From the NCBI RefSeq assembly GCF_000819765.1, contig NZ_CDBT01000054.1:1-64000 (forward strand): a DNA stretch of 64,000 bases, in the 5' to 3' direction. Origin of the DNA: Aeromonas bivalvium. GTDB lineage: Bacteria; Pseudomonadota; Gammaproteobacteria; Enterobacterales; Aeromonadaceae. The notes under the pieces were generated by a model that made no database searches, had not been told where the DNA came from, and saw only the letters and a list, made by a program, of their open reading frames with translations. The number at the start of each line of letters is the position of its first letter. The first letter of the stretch is position 1. The translations under genes were made by a program, and so were the position numbers. This document shows, one piece after another, positions 1 through 9,127 of this stretch.

Positions 1-534
<534 letters not shown>

Positions 535-662
535 AAACTGGGAATAACGCCTTAAATGGCGAAGAAACGGTCTAAATAGGCTGATTCAAGGCATTTACGG
601 AAGAAAAGATCGGCTCAAACTGAAAAAATGAAATGACTGAGTCAGCCGAGAAGAATTTCCCC

Positions 663-679
663 GCTTATTCGCACCTTCC
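663..679 (+). repeat. IS5 terminal inverted repeat (right end)
   Basis: The bases GCTTATTCGCACCTTCC form the outer end of the IS5 copy; read on the other strand they begin GGAAGGTGCGAA, the known IS5 terminal sequence. Sequence to the right switches at once to a different transposase reading frame. Confidence 0.75.
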
Positions 680-784
680 CAAGATGGCCATCAAGCGACG
701 AGCATGTCCTTTATCACGGGTGGCATGGATGATTTTGTGAATGCGGCGCCGTTGTGGTCGTGGCAGAGGTAGTAGGATAGGCAT
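680..784 (-). pseudogene. IS630-family transposase, N-terminal fragment interrupted by IS5
   Basis: On the minus strand an ATG at 784 opens a frame of about 35 residues that runs straight into the IS5 end. The residues include HKIIHATRDKGHARRLMAIL, which I recognise as the start of IS630-type transposases (typically ...KTRDKNYARRLTAML...). The rest of the gene would lie on the far side of IS5, outside the window. This fragment alone cannot make an active transposase. It shows that IS5 landed in an older insertion sequence, so this edge of the island is a nest of mobile elements. Confidence 0.7.
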
Positions 785-1166
785 CAACTCAGTCCTTTGG
801 GTGTGGCTTGTTTTGTTTAGCGACTAATCAGATCGCACAAACTGGACTGAGTTCCCTTCCTCCGGTGATCTACTATTCGGAACAGCTATTTAGATGATTA
901 GCTTTGCAGGCATTCAAGAAATACGCATTTGACCAATATCAAGCAATGTTAACAATCCTTTATTCGTTGTTTAATTCTTGCTGCGTATCAAATAAATCCA
1001 GTTAGGGCTGTGATCTACATCACCTTCAACACTAACGAAAAGGCACTGGGATCACAAAAGTAAGTAAATAAGAACCATTTCTAGTTATATGGCTGACTTT
1101 ATGTCAACGATCTCTGTATGGTGATGGAATTCACCGCAATCGTTAATAATTTTACAGGTTTTTTTC
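785..1166. other. Intergenic stretch, AT-rich, no gene seen
   Basis: No convincing reading frame is visible. The left part is probably the upstream end of the interrupted IS630-type element: it contains an inverted repeat, AACTCAGTCC at 786-795 and GGACTGAGTT at 844-853, directly before the transposase start codon. The exact outer end of that element is not clear. The right part, up to the end of the AbiH gene, shows only AT-rich sequence. Confidence 0.5.
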
Positions 1167-2126
1167 TTATATCTGTTCCATTCTGACAACTACAACGTTA
1201 GCTATCCCAAATCCTTTTAGAGTGTCACCGTGTTTTTTCTCATCATCAGGATCATAAAAAGTCACAACCCATTTAGCATCAGGTCTGACTGATTGAACCA
1301 ACTTCTTGAAGTAAGGTAAATCTACGTCAGCTAATGAGTGACCGAGAACATATACTTCATCAATGTTGCCGAGTTTTGCAAAGAAGTCTTCATTGTTTTT
1401 TATGACCTGACCTGTGCCCTTGAAAGTGGCTGAGAAATACTGATTAATAGCATTTTTACCAAGATCGAATGAGTAGTCATATTGATCAGATTGATAATCC
1501 ATCCAACGTTCTAAGTCTTCATCACTCAATCCTGATGGTGGTTCAGCAGGTTTCTCTTTGAAATTATCAGGGTTAACACCATGACCGAGAAATAACTCAT
1601 CAACATGTGTATTGGCTTTTCCGTGAATAAATAATATGTTCTCATCGGGGACAGCGTAGTATTGAGAAAGTGTATCTGTGTAGTTGAATGTGAGGTAGAC
1701 AGCGTCCCTATCAATATTTACTGAACGGCCATTATCAAACATAGGAAACTGCACAGCCAAAATGAACTCTTTGAATGCTTTATACAATTCAGTGGTTAGA
1801 AGGCCAAGTATTCTCTCCATTTCAATTAAAAGTGTGTATCTGTCTCGGTCTCTAAAGTCATCTGAGGAATAGTTTGGCATTGCATCCATGTTTGCTTCCA
1901 AAACAGAATCTTTATCAAGTAGTGACATACTTGTTTCAAATTCAGACCATAAAGGGTCTGACATTATTGTTGGATAATCTGGGTCTAAGTCAGCAAACCC
2001 GTAATAGTCGAGAAGTAGTTCATAAGTTTCCCTGTAGTTTTTTTTGAGATAAAGTCCAAAAGATGTATACCTAGTATCAAGGCCATGATGAACATCAAAT
2101 CCATTACCTATTACATATAGCTTCAT
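1167..2126 (-). CDS. AbiH-family abortive infection protein
   Basis: The protein (319 residues) has the AbiH layout: an N-terminal nucleotide-binding-like strand and loop, YVIGNGFDVHHGLDTRYTSF; a central TFNYTDTLSQYY followed by IHG; and a C-terminal YVLGHSLADVDLPYF. AbiH proteins block phage growth in lactococci; the biochemical activity is not settled. The order GNGFD, FNYT, HG recalls SIR2-type NAD-binding proteins, which is only an inference. The ATG at 2126 lies one base after the stop of the PIN gene, with GGTGA as a likely ribosome site; an ATG at 2138 is the alternative. It is the second gene of a two-gene unit in the island cargo. Confidence 0.85.
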   Translation of the reverse strand: MKLYVIGNGFDVHHGLDTRYTSFGLYLKKNYRETYELLLDYYGFADLDPDYPTIMSDPLWSEFETSMSLLDKDSVLEANMDAMPNYSSDDFRDRDRYTLLIEMERILGLLTTELYKAFKEFILAVQFPMFDNGRSVNIDRDAVYLTFNYTDTLSQYYAVPDENILFIHGKANTHVDELFLGHGVNPDNFKEKPAEPPSGLSDEDLERWMDYQSDQYDYSFDLGKNAINQYFSATFKGTGQVIKNNEDFFAKLGNIDEVYVLGHSLADVDLPYFKKLVQSVRPDAKWVVTFYDPDDEKKHGDTLKGFGIANVVVVRMEQI

Positions 2127-2127
2127 G

Positions 2128-3228
2128 TTATTCACCATTAATATCTAGTTCTTTGAAGCTAATGACTTTCGAGTCACCATCAGTCAGCTCAAAATATGTG
2201 TCTTGGAAGTAAAGCTCTTCAATGTGCGCGTTGGCTTTCAATCCATCTGGATAGGCAAGTGTTAGGTGAGCAGTATATGTTTCTTTGTGTTTTACGATTG
2301 ACTCATTACTCAAGATTAATACATATTTCTTGTCTTCAGGATCCCAAGGCGAACGGTCATAATCTGAAAATTGGTACTCTGCCGTAACAACCACCTCAAA
2401 CTCTACTTCGTATTCAGCACGCTCGGCATCGACATTCTGCAAGTTTTTCTTTTCAACATTCAGTGAGTTGATTTCTATAGAATTAATAATATCATCGAAA
2501 GGGTCTGCATGTTCATAGTTGAACTCGCCATCTTTTATAGCTTGCAGGGCATCCGCTTTGATTTTTTCTAGGAGTTGTTCGAAAACTTCGTCAGCAAATT
2601 CGGCTGGCTCTTTGTACGCTTTGTCGCTTCGAACAATTAAGTCAATTAGGTCATCTACTTTTTCAAGATGAATGAAGTTATCCTCTTTCTCACAGAAGGA
2701 TTTCATATCGCCGTCGTCACTAACGATATAGACTGCATTCCCTCTAGCCAAGCTCACCTGTTTAATAGCCTCTAGCGCAAATGCATCAGGAAACTCGTGT
2801 TTTTTTGACTCTTTACCAAAAGGTGGGCGGTTGTTGAAGTAAGCATCAAATACAAGTTGAGGGTTAACAATGCTTACATTTATTGTTTCAACGTAGCCAC
2901 TTTCAACAAAATCATCAAATTTCTTACTGACAACAGTATAAATATCCTCGCCTTTAACCTTGGTAAAGATTCCATGACAGTCAAGGTTGGGAGTGTTTCT
3001 TAGGAACATCCCATCTCTTTGCATCTTACTTATCATAGAAGCTGCTTCTTCAGATTTTCGTTTAAGATGAGAGTCGATCTCTTTCCTTGTCACATCAGTA
3101 ATGAGCAAGTGAATTTTCTCATCCTCAATTAGTTCTTGAAGACGACCAAGGGCATATTGCCCAAATTGATAGTTTTTCTTTTCAAAAGCACTTGTATCTA
3201 TAAAAGCTAGCCTTGTCTGTAATTCCAT
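2128..3228 (-). CDS. PIN-domain ribonuclease-like protein (DUF4935 type)
   Basis: The N-terminal 190 or so residues form a PIN domain: FIDTSAF supplies the first acidic residue, TDVTRKEID the Glu, FPDAFALEAI the third acid and YIVSDDGDMKSF the fourth. PIN domains are metal-dependent RNases and are common toxins in defence systems. The C-terminal 170 residues are not recognised; they look like mixed alpha/beta sequence rich in acidic residues. I chose the ATG at 3228, which has AAGG eight bases upstream; a TTG at 3234 is in frame. The gene is directly followed by, and probably co-translated with, the AbiH gene. Function as an anti-phage pair is inferred from position and domain types. Confidence 0.8.
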   Translation of the reverse strand: MELQTRLAFIDTSAFEKKNYQFGQYALGRLQELIEDEKIHLLITDVTRKEIDSHLKRKSEEAASMISKMQRDGMFLRNTPNLDCHGIFTKVKGEDIYTVVSKKFDDFVESGYVETINVSIVNPQLVFDAYFNNRPPFGKESKKHEFPDAFALEAIKQVSLARGNAVYIVSDDGDMKSFCEKEDNFIHLEKVDDLIDLIVRSDKAYKEPAEFADEVFEQLLEKIKADALQAIKDGEFNYEHADPFDDIINSIEINSLNVEKKNLQNVDAERAEYEVEFEVVVTAEYQFSDYDRSPWDPEDKKYVLILSNESIVKHKETYTAHLTLAYPDGLKANAHIEELYFQDTYFELTDGDSKVISFKELDINGE

Positions 3229-3459
3229 AGTCAATACCTTGAATACATGCTGTAAATTGCCAAAAAATAAATTAACAAAACAATCAATTTACTAAAAACC
3301 AAATGCATATTAATTCATTGCCAAATTTTGGACAAGTAACAAATTAGCAAGGTGTGATGAGGAATTACTTTAAATTATTATGGTTATTTCCGATGTTGCA
3401 AACGGCTTCAACTTGATACCAAAGGAAGGGCGCACGAAACACGAAAGTAGCGTAAACAA
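3229..3459 (-). promoter_or_regulatory. Upstream region of the PIN-AbiH unit with a repeated ATTGCCAAA
   Basis: This AT-rich stretch must hold the promoter of the PIN-AbiH pair. The nonamer ATTGCCAAA occurs twice in the same orientation, at 3256-3264 and 3317-3325, and could be a regulator site. No confident -35/-10 pair could be assigned. Confidence 0.3.
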
Positions 3460-3482
3460 GACACCGGTTTAAGACCGGTGTC
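3460..3482 (-). terminator. Rho-independent terminator after gmtX
   Basis: An 8-bp perfect stem, GACACCGG at 3460-3467 and CCGGTGTC at 3475-3482, encloses a 7-base loop. On the minus strand it is followed by TTGTTTA. It lies 23 bases beyond the gmtX stop and separates the recombinase operon from the PIN-AbiH cargo. Confidence 0.75.
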
Positions 3483-3504
3483 AGGTGATAGAGAGGTCTA
3501 TATT

Positions 3505-4149
3505 CTATATTTTCTTCGCTAACCATTTAAAGAATTTCGGGAACTTTGATTTGCTAATAATTGCTTCATCACTCTCCCAGTCATAAATAACACCATCTTT
3601 TAATTCAAATTTTATATATTCAAGCTTTAAAATCAATTTATAAAGCTCATTGAATAAGTCCTCGTAGGTTTCCCCTCCTGAAACTTCGATCTTTTCTACT
3701 CTGGATTTTTGTATCGAATATTTCTCTGAGTATTCAAGTGCTAAACGTTTTTCAAGTAGAGCATCAGCCTCATTAAGCTTCCTTGTTAGCTCTTTTATTA
3801 TGAGCTCCTTCTCCTCAATTTGCTTTTGTAAGCTGCGCTGGACAATATTAAACTCAATTGCAAGGTCTTTTTTGTGGGCAACTGTTTCAGGACTTACTTT
3901 CACAAGATATTTGATTAATATATCGTCATATTTTTTATTTCTACGTATGGTTGAGCTAGCAACAGGTTGGCCTTCCTCTTCGCTAAGTTTTTTAGCCACG
4001 TATTCACTTAGTTTTGTCCTGTTAGGGAATTTTACTTTAAGAGGAATTAGCTCCATTAATATTTTTGAGATTCTTTCTGCCCGAGCATCAGTGGTCTCGG
4101 AATAATATGCTTGTAGTGATTTAGCCTTGTCTTTATTAGATATTTTCAT
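3505..4149 (-). CDS. gmtX: Gamma-Mobile-Trio protein GmtX-like, coiled-coil
   Basis: This 214-residue lysine-rich protein has an N-terminal part of about 100 residues that looks like a small DNA-binding domain (TKLSEYVAKKL... VASSTIRRNKKY, helix-turn-helix-like) and a long coiled coil from about 110 to 165. It overlaps the preceding recombinase gene by four bases (ATGA), so the three genes are translationally coupled. The gene order tyrosine recombinase, very large recombinase, small coiled-coil protein matches the Gamma-Mobile-Trio (GmtY, GmtZ, GmtX) described from Vibrio islands, as I recall it. The role of GmtX is unknown; it may assist recombination or bind element ends. The symbol rests on context more than on recognised sequence. 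Confidence 0.65.
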   Translation of the reverse strand: MKISNKDKAKSLQAYYSETTDARAERISKILMELIPLKVKFPNRTKLSEYVAKKLSEEEGQPVASSTIRRNKKYDDILIKYLVKVSPETVAHKKDLAIEFNIVQRSLQKQIEEKELIIKELTRKLNEADALLEKRLALEYSEKYSIQKSRVEKIEVSGGETYEDLFNELYKLILKLEYIKFELKDGVIYDWESDEAIISKSKFPKFFKWLAKKI

Positions 4150-7100
4150 TTAAACTCACCAATTTTGATGCTTGAGGTAATCAAAGCTGGATTTGTTAGC
4201 TTTTTAGCCAGTTGAGTTTCACTTATTTTATTCGTGTTACATATAATCTTAATTAACCGAAGGGCTACTTCCGCTTCGCTATTTGAGTTATCTTCCAGTA
4301 TTTCAATAGCTTCAATGTTCTTATTCATAAGAGCAGTAAGTTGGCGATTAAGCTTGCTCGCTTCTCGCTCAAGCTTGGGGGAGGTCATTGTACTAACACC
4401 ATCTGACTCTATGAGTCTATCAATGATGTTTTGCCCCGAAAAAGAACCTGATATATGTTTCACCAATTTATCATTTTTTGAGCCAGTATAGAAATTACGA
4501 GAGTTAATATGGGTGGACAAAAACTGATGCCGCGCATACCATCCACTGACTGATTTTATAATTAATTGCCTGTCCCTTTTTAGGCTCTCTTTTTCTGCAT
4601 CCAGGAGATTTGATCCATTTTTTATTTGCTTGGTTATATCTACTGCAATATCTCCAAGCCTTTTCAATTCAACGCCAATAGCAACCGCATGGTCACAGCA
4701 GATGATAGCGTAAGGACAGATGGCACAACACTTTTCACCAGCTAGGGCGGCTATGACATCTTTAGGGCATTCATTATTAAATGGACATATGTGTGTTCTG
4801 TTGAATGATATTTCGTTTGCTGATGCTTGAGATAGTGTCTCTATAGGTGAGCGCATACCGCTAACTGCGATTGAAGACATACTGTGGCAACCGAAGTCGT
4901 TGATGGCTGTACCTTGTTCATGCCTTTTTAGGTATTCGTTTTCATCAACTCGAATTTCATTGATAGACGCAATCCTGGCAGTTTCATTGCGACTCTGATC
5001 TAGAATTGATGGGGGGAATTGCTTTTTAAGACCACTTGCATCATGAATTGATCTGATTAAAGCGGATTCCTCATGTGTGTTTATTGTGTAATACCCTACA
5101 ACTTTTTCTGATTGTCCGGTACAAATCTCACCTACCGCTTTTGGGCTCGCCAGCACGGAACAAACACTGTCAAAAGTGACCCTGAGAGAATGTGGAGTCC
5201 ATATTACTGCACGCTTAAGTGGAGTGAATGCATGTCCTACTCCAGTGGACTTGTTTCTCAATGTTGCTGTGTAGTCTTGTTCCGCATGAACAAAGTTCTT
5301 CGTGTTTCTAAACGTTGCCTGGTTTGCATACAATGGAAGCCAATATAGTGAAGATTCAAAGTCTATTGGTTCTTGATTTTCCAGCATCATTTTTTTGTTA
5401 TGTGCTAGAAGGCACTTTTCAAACTCAAGCAGTAAATGCAACAAGAAATTGCTTTCAGGGATTTTTTTGCCGCTACTATAATGGGTGAGATTTGCCTTAG
5501 TTCTTTGTAATAATGGTAGGATCTTAGGCCACTTTGAAGAGCTCTCTCCTTTATAATCGATTGGTTCATTAAAGCCTACCTTATTAACTTTCATTCTTAG
5601 CCGTGCAGCTCGATCTAGGAGGCGCATTACATGACCTGGAATTTGGCTTGTATATGGTTCTGTCTTCGCCTTATCGGTGTTGACGTATAAGTCTACAAAA
5701 TCGTCATCTGTATATTCATTTTTACAGTATTGAGAATAATTTCTGACATCCAACCATAGGATATTTGAGTCTCTCAAACCGCTCCATGCCATTACAGTCA
5801 TGTTTACCAGTCCATGATACTGCGTAAACTTAACAGGGTCTTTCCAGTCTTCAATATCAAAATCTTGTAACCAGAGTGCATTAAACTCCTCTATATGAAC
5901 CTTGTGTTCTAACCACTCGATAGTTTTATTAACCTTGAAGTTATGTTTGTTTTTTCCTTTATTAAAAATGACATTCTCTGCATTCTCTAGAACAACTTTT
6001 GTTACTTCGCAGAGATACATACGAAGCAATACCCAATAGTCCAAACTAATCTTTTCTTTTACGGTGTGTTTATATGAGTATCCCTTGTGTGAATCTTTAT
6101 CGAAATCAGAAATCGGGTTTGACTCCAATTTGCATGCAGGAACTCCTGAAAACTTAGCAATTACATAGTCAAAATATCTCTGAATGCCAGCTATAGTATC
6201 TCGTCCAGCATTGGTTTTTAAATAGCCTTTAGATGCACTCTTTTCTTCTGTGATTGCGTAGATGTAATCTAATAGTCCAACTGGATAGATTGTGGCTTCA
6301 TGCTCACCAAAATGTACATGCTCCATTGTCTGGGATTGTGATACGAAAACAAAACTTAGAAATTCTGACGGAGATGATGGATATTTAATAGGTGTGTTTG
6401 GATGACTTCTAAAAAAAGTAGGAAGGTAGTCAAAGAGATAAGAATTTAGGTATGCCAGTCTAGATTCGTGTATTTTTTTTGTTCCTGATTCGGTTGCTGA
6501 TGCCACGAAATCTAGTTGAGTCTTCTTCCAATAATTATCCTGTGATAATTCAGAGGGCCGAAAGCTAGACAAACTATCTCTAACCGAAAATGTATATTCA
6601 CCAAATGAAATTACGGAAATTTCTCGAAGGGCTGTTTCAATTTCATATTCTTGCGCATTAATATTATTGTTAGTTAACTTTTTTACATCACTGGCGGTTG
6701 ATGTAACTTTGATAAGATTTTTTTCCTTATTTTTATCCAAAGGTGATTCTATGACAAATGAGTTCCTAGCTATTGCTTTTTCATATTCTGTGCTCAATGT
6801 GGAACCGTTTGCTGAATCTAACATCTCCAAAATAATTAAGTACGTGACAGTGCTTATTTTGTTTTGAAGATCATTGGTTGATATGTAGTACCTAGCAGCT
6901 TCTTCATTAGCATTATAATATTCGATTAGAATATCTACGGAAACGCTATCCAATGAACTGGTTTTAGAGTATGTTAACGCCTCTATCATATTCATTGCCG
7001 CACGCTGCCTAGTTGAGCGCTTATCATTGCTTAAATCATCTATGAAAGGTCTATATTTTTCAGGTAAAAACTCTCTTAGCTCTGCATATCTAGGAGGCGT

Positions 7101-7553
7101 GGATGCCATGTAAACATGAGCCACACTGCTAACAATTAAACCTCGCACATAGAACCATCTAAATACATTTGGTGTCGCAGGGAGGTGTATTTGATGCCCG
7201 AAGCGTAGAGAAATATGCCCTTCAAATGAAAGATGGATAAACAGAAAGCTAATGATCAGGTAGATCATCGAGTCTGCTTTTTGACCATGAGTATGGTTCA
7301 CTCCAATGAACCTGACCATATTTATTTTGTTTTCTATTGAGCTATCATTCTTTTTGAAATACAGTGATACGTCTTCAATGTGTTTAAGCCAGTTATATCC
7401 TCTAAGGCTTGCCAATACTAACTTTGCAAGGTATTCACTACGACAGTTATTCCAGTCATATTCATAATCTTCATCAAACGCTTGCTGCAACCATTTTTCA
7501 GCACAAGCGGTTGCATCATTAATATTTGTTATGATTTTTGTATCAACTCTCAT
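4146..7553 (-). CDS. gmtZ: Large tyrosine recombinase, Gamma-Mobile-Trio GmtZ-like
   Basis: The 1135-residue protein contains a degenerate but complete tyrosine-recombinase signature: Arg in AWSGLRDSNILWLD near residue 593, HSLR near 790, and a candidate nucleophile Tyr in VVGYYT near 820. Near 921-951 there is a Cys-rich cluster (CPFNNECPK, EKCCAICPYAIICCDH) that could bind zinc. The N-terminal 550 residues are not recognised. It overlaps gmtY upstream (ATGA at 7550-7553) and gmtX downstream. It probably acts with GmtY in integrating or excising the island. The AT content is far higher than in the core genes, which fits horizontal origin. Confidence 0.7.
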   Translation of the reverse strand: MRVDTKIITNINDATACAEKWLQQAFDEDYEYDWNNCRSEYLAKLVLASLRGYNWLKHIEDVSLYFKKNDSSIENKINMVRFIGVNHTHGQKADSMIYLIISFLFIHLSFEGHISLRFGHQIHLPATPNVFRWFYVRGLIVSSVAHVYMASTPPRYAELREFLPEKYRPFIDDLSNDKRSTRQRAAMNMIEALTYSKTSSLDSVSVDILIEYYNANEEAARYYISTNDLQNKISTVTYLIILEMLDSANGSTLSTEYEKAIARNSFVIESPLDKNKEKNLIKVTSTASDVKKLTNNNINAQEYEIETALREISVISFGEYTFSVRDSLSSFRPSELSQDNYWKKTQLDFVASATESGTKKIHESRLAYLNSYLFDYLPTFFRSHPNTPIKYPSSPSEFLSFVFVSQSQTMEHVHFGEHEATIYPVGLLDYIYAITEEKSASKGYLKTNAGRDTIAGIQRYFDYVIAKFSGVPACKLESNPISDFDKDSHKGYSYKHTVKEKISLDYWVLLRMYLCEVTKVVLENAENVIFNKGKNKHNFKVNKTIEWLEHKVHIEEFNALWLQDFDIEDWKDPVKFTQYHGLVNMTVMAWSGLRDSNILWLDVRNYSQYCKNEYTDDDFVDLYVNTDKAKTEPYTSQIPGHVMRLLDRAARLRMKVNKVGFNEPIDYKGESSSKWPKILPLLQRTKANLTHYSSGKKIPESNFLLHLLLEFEKCLLAHNKKMMLENQEPIDFESSLYWLPLYANQATFRNTKNFVHAEQDYTATLRNKSTGVGHAFTPLKRAVIWTPHSLRVTFDSVCSVLASPKAVGEICTGQSEKVVGYYTINTHEESALIRSIHDASGLKKQFPPSILDQSRNETARIASINEIRVDENEYLKRHEQGTAINDFGCHSMSSIAVSGMRSPIETLSQASANEISFNRTHICPFNNECPKDVIAALAGEKCCAICPYAIICCDHAVAIGVELKRLGDIAVDITKQIKNGSNLLDAEKESLKRDRQLIIKSVSGWYARHQFLSTHINSRNFYTGSKNDKLVKHISGSFSGQNIIDRLIESDGVSTMTSPKLEREASKLNRQLTALMNKNIEAIEILEDNSNSEAEVALRLIKIICNTNKISETQLAKKLTNPALITSSIKIGEFK

Positions 7554-8971
7554 GACTTAGTTCCCGCAATCAGATCTGAAATGATTTTTTGTTTATGTTC
7601 CAAAAGCATATTTTTGTCACTGTTAATTGATTTGTTTTGCAAAACAAGATTAGCTAATCTCATTTTTTCTTGAGCTACTATTTTGTCTGTAACTGCATAT
7701 TTTTTTGTTGATTCAATATTTGCATGCCCCATCATATTTTGGACTTCGAGAAGACTAAAAGAGTGTCCATCTGCTGTTCTATGGAAATTTAATAGCCAGT
7801 ATCCGTAGAAGTGACGGAGTGAATGTAATGTATATCTTTTATCTATATTGTTTTTTAATGGACATTCTATAGTCTCTTGAATCTTTTTAAACGAACTCCC
7901 TCTATTAGATCTAGACGTTGCGAAAAGCGGTCTGCCACGGCTGCGGTTTGAATTAGTAACAAATAGATAGTTATGTTCGAGACCTTTTGGTCTTTCAAGT
8001 CGAAGGTATTTTGTGATGGACTCAAAAAATATTTTATTGAATGGATAAATAAAGTAAGCTTCTTCTGTCTCTCTTCCCTTAAAGGATAATCTATTTATAT
8101 CTTCATCCTTTATGCCTTCGAAGCACTCGATTCGATTGCGATAAGAGAAAACGTTGAGAGTTTCATTCACTATATCGACATCTGTAACAAGAAGCTGTGT
8201 CGCCTCACTGACCCGCAGACCAGTTCCAAACATCAGTGCCCATAGGGCTCTATCTCGGTAGGTCGGGGCTGCATCAAGGAGCGGCTCTATATGTGATACA
8301 GGGAAGTATTTGTATTCAGCCGTATGTCCGCCTTTTGGCAAGGCTTTAATGCTAAATAAACGAGTTTTTGTGTACTTTGCTCCACCGCGCATTACCTGGC
8401 AAAGAACGGATTGCTGTTGTAATCGCTTTCGCTCTGAAAGGCTTAATTTTCTTCGTGTAAGCAATTCTGCATGGATGTTCTCTGAGGGAACATCTATGTC
8501 AATGAGACCTAGCATTTTGGCCTCTTTGAGTTTTTGGTGAGCGTTAGCAGATGCGTCAATAAAGCCGTTCACAGAGCTCAGATTGCGATTGGCACTCTGT
8601 GGCTTGATTGGGGTATGGCCTGTAGCTGTAGCCGTGTCTCGCGCGATTGGTGCTGACGAATTGCTGCCGAGTGTCAGGTAATCAGGGTAGGACAGTATGA
8701 TCTCTGCAAGTAGTGTGCTGTCGGTCTTCGCTCTTTGCTCAAAGAACAACTCCTGAGCGTTGATTACGTATTCAAGGAAAACCTTAAGGTCAGCAGCAAT
8801 TGCATCAATTGTGTTCTGGGAACGCTTCTGATTGGCTACTTGCTCAGAAATTATTTTATGCAAATAGTCTGCATAGAAAGGGATGCTCTCTCCAGTCTCT
8901 GTGTCTAGAAGGTCATACCCCTTCATTCCAAGAGAGCCAATGCCAATTGCGACCTTTGCAAGTTTGCGCAC
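7550..8971 (-). CDS. gmtY: Tyrosine recombinase, Gamma-Mobile-Trio GmtY-like integrase
   Basis: This 473-residue protein is a typical phage-type integrase: catalytic Arg in MFGTGLRVSEATQ near residue 240, HSLRHFYG near 385, MGHANIESTKKY with the second His near 415 and the nucleophilic Tyr near 425. The N-terminal half should hold the core-binding domain. A GTG at 8971 is preferred because AAGGTGA sits at the right distance; a TTG at 8974 is in frame. It is the gene nearest the island end at the split tRNA-Arg, as expected for the enzyme that recognises the attachment site. A promoter with direct repeats lies just upstream. Confidence 0.85.
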   Translation of the reverse strand: MRKLAKVAIGIGSLGMKGYDLLDTETGESIPFYADYLHKIISEQVANQKRSQNTIDAIAADLKVFLEYVINAQELFFEQRAKTDSTLLAEIILSYPDYLTLGSNSSAPIARDTATATGHTPIKPQSANRNLSSVNGFIDASANAHQKLKEAKMLGLIDIDVPSENIHAELLTRRKLSLSERKRLQQQSVLCQVMRGGAKYTKTRLFSIKALPKGGHTAEYKYFPVSHIEPLLDAAPTYRDRALWALMFGTGLRVSEATQLLVTDVDIVNETLNVFSYRNRIECFEGIKDEDINRLSFKGRETEEAYFIYPFNKIFFESITKYLRLERPKGLEHNYLFVTNSNRSRGRPLFATSRSNRGSSFKKIQETIECPLKNNIDKRYTLHSLRHFYGYWLLNFHRTADGHSFSLLEVQNMMGHANIESTKKYAVTDKIVAQEKMRLANLVLQNKSINSDKNMLLEHKQKIISDLIAGTKS

Positions 8972-9005
8972 CAAATCACCTTTGCACGTATCATTATGGA
9001 GTGCA

Positions 9006-9034
9006 ATAGTAGTTTGCTTGTGCTCTTAGTGCAA
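9006..9034 (-). promoter_or_regulatory. Putative gmtYZX promoter overlapped by direct repeats
   Basis: On the minus strand TTGCAC (9029-9034) and TACTAT (9006-9011) are separated by 17 bases. Each lies in or next to a copy of CTATTGCACT (9028-9037 and 9000-9009), so a repressor binding the repeats would cover both promoter elements. Autoregulation is an inference. Confidence 0.45.
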
Positions 9035-9051
9035 TAGATGAGCTGATAGAT

Positions 9052-9085
9052 AAAAAAAAGGTGATACGCGTTTAAGCGAATCACC
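9052..9085 (-). terminator. Rho-independent terminator after the element-borne tRNA-Arg
   Basis: Ten-base arms 9060-9069 and 9076-9085 pair with one mismatch around a 6-base loop and are followed on the minus strand by eight T (9052-9059). The site sits between the tRNA-Arg gene and gmtY, so transcription from the tRNA promoter should stop before the recombinase genes. Confidence 0.8.
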
Positions 9086-9127
9086 TTTACTTTTTCCATA
9101 CAACGCATTGTTTTATGGAGGAAAATT

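Noticed and set aside
1167..3228. Identity with a GAPS system already described from trio islands
   Set aside because: I recall one such system with a PIN-like RNase, but not with an AbiH partner; without a search the identity cannot be claimed.
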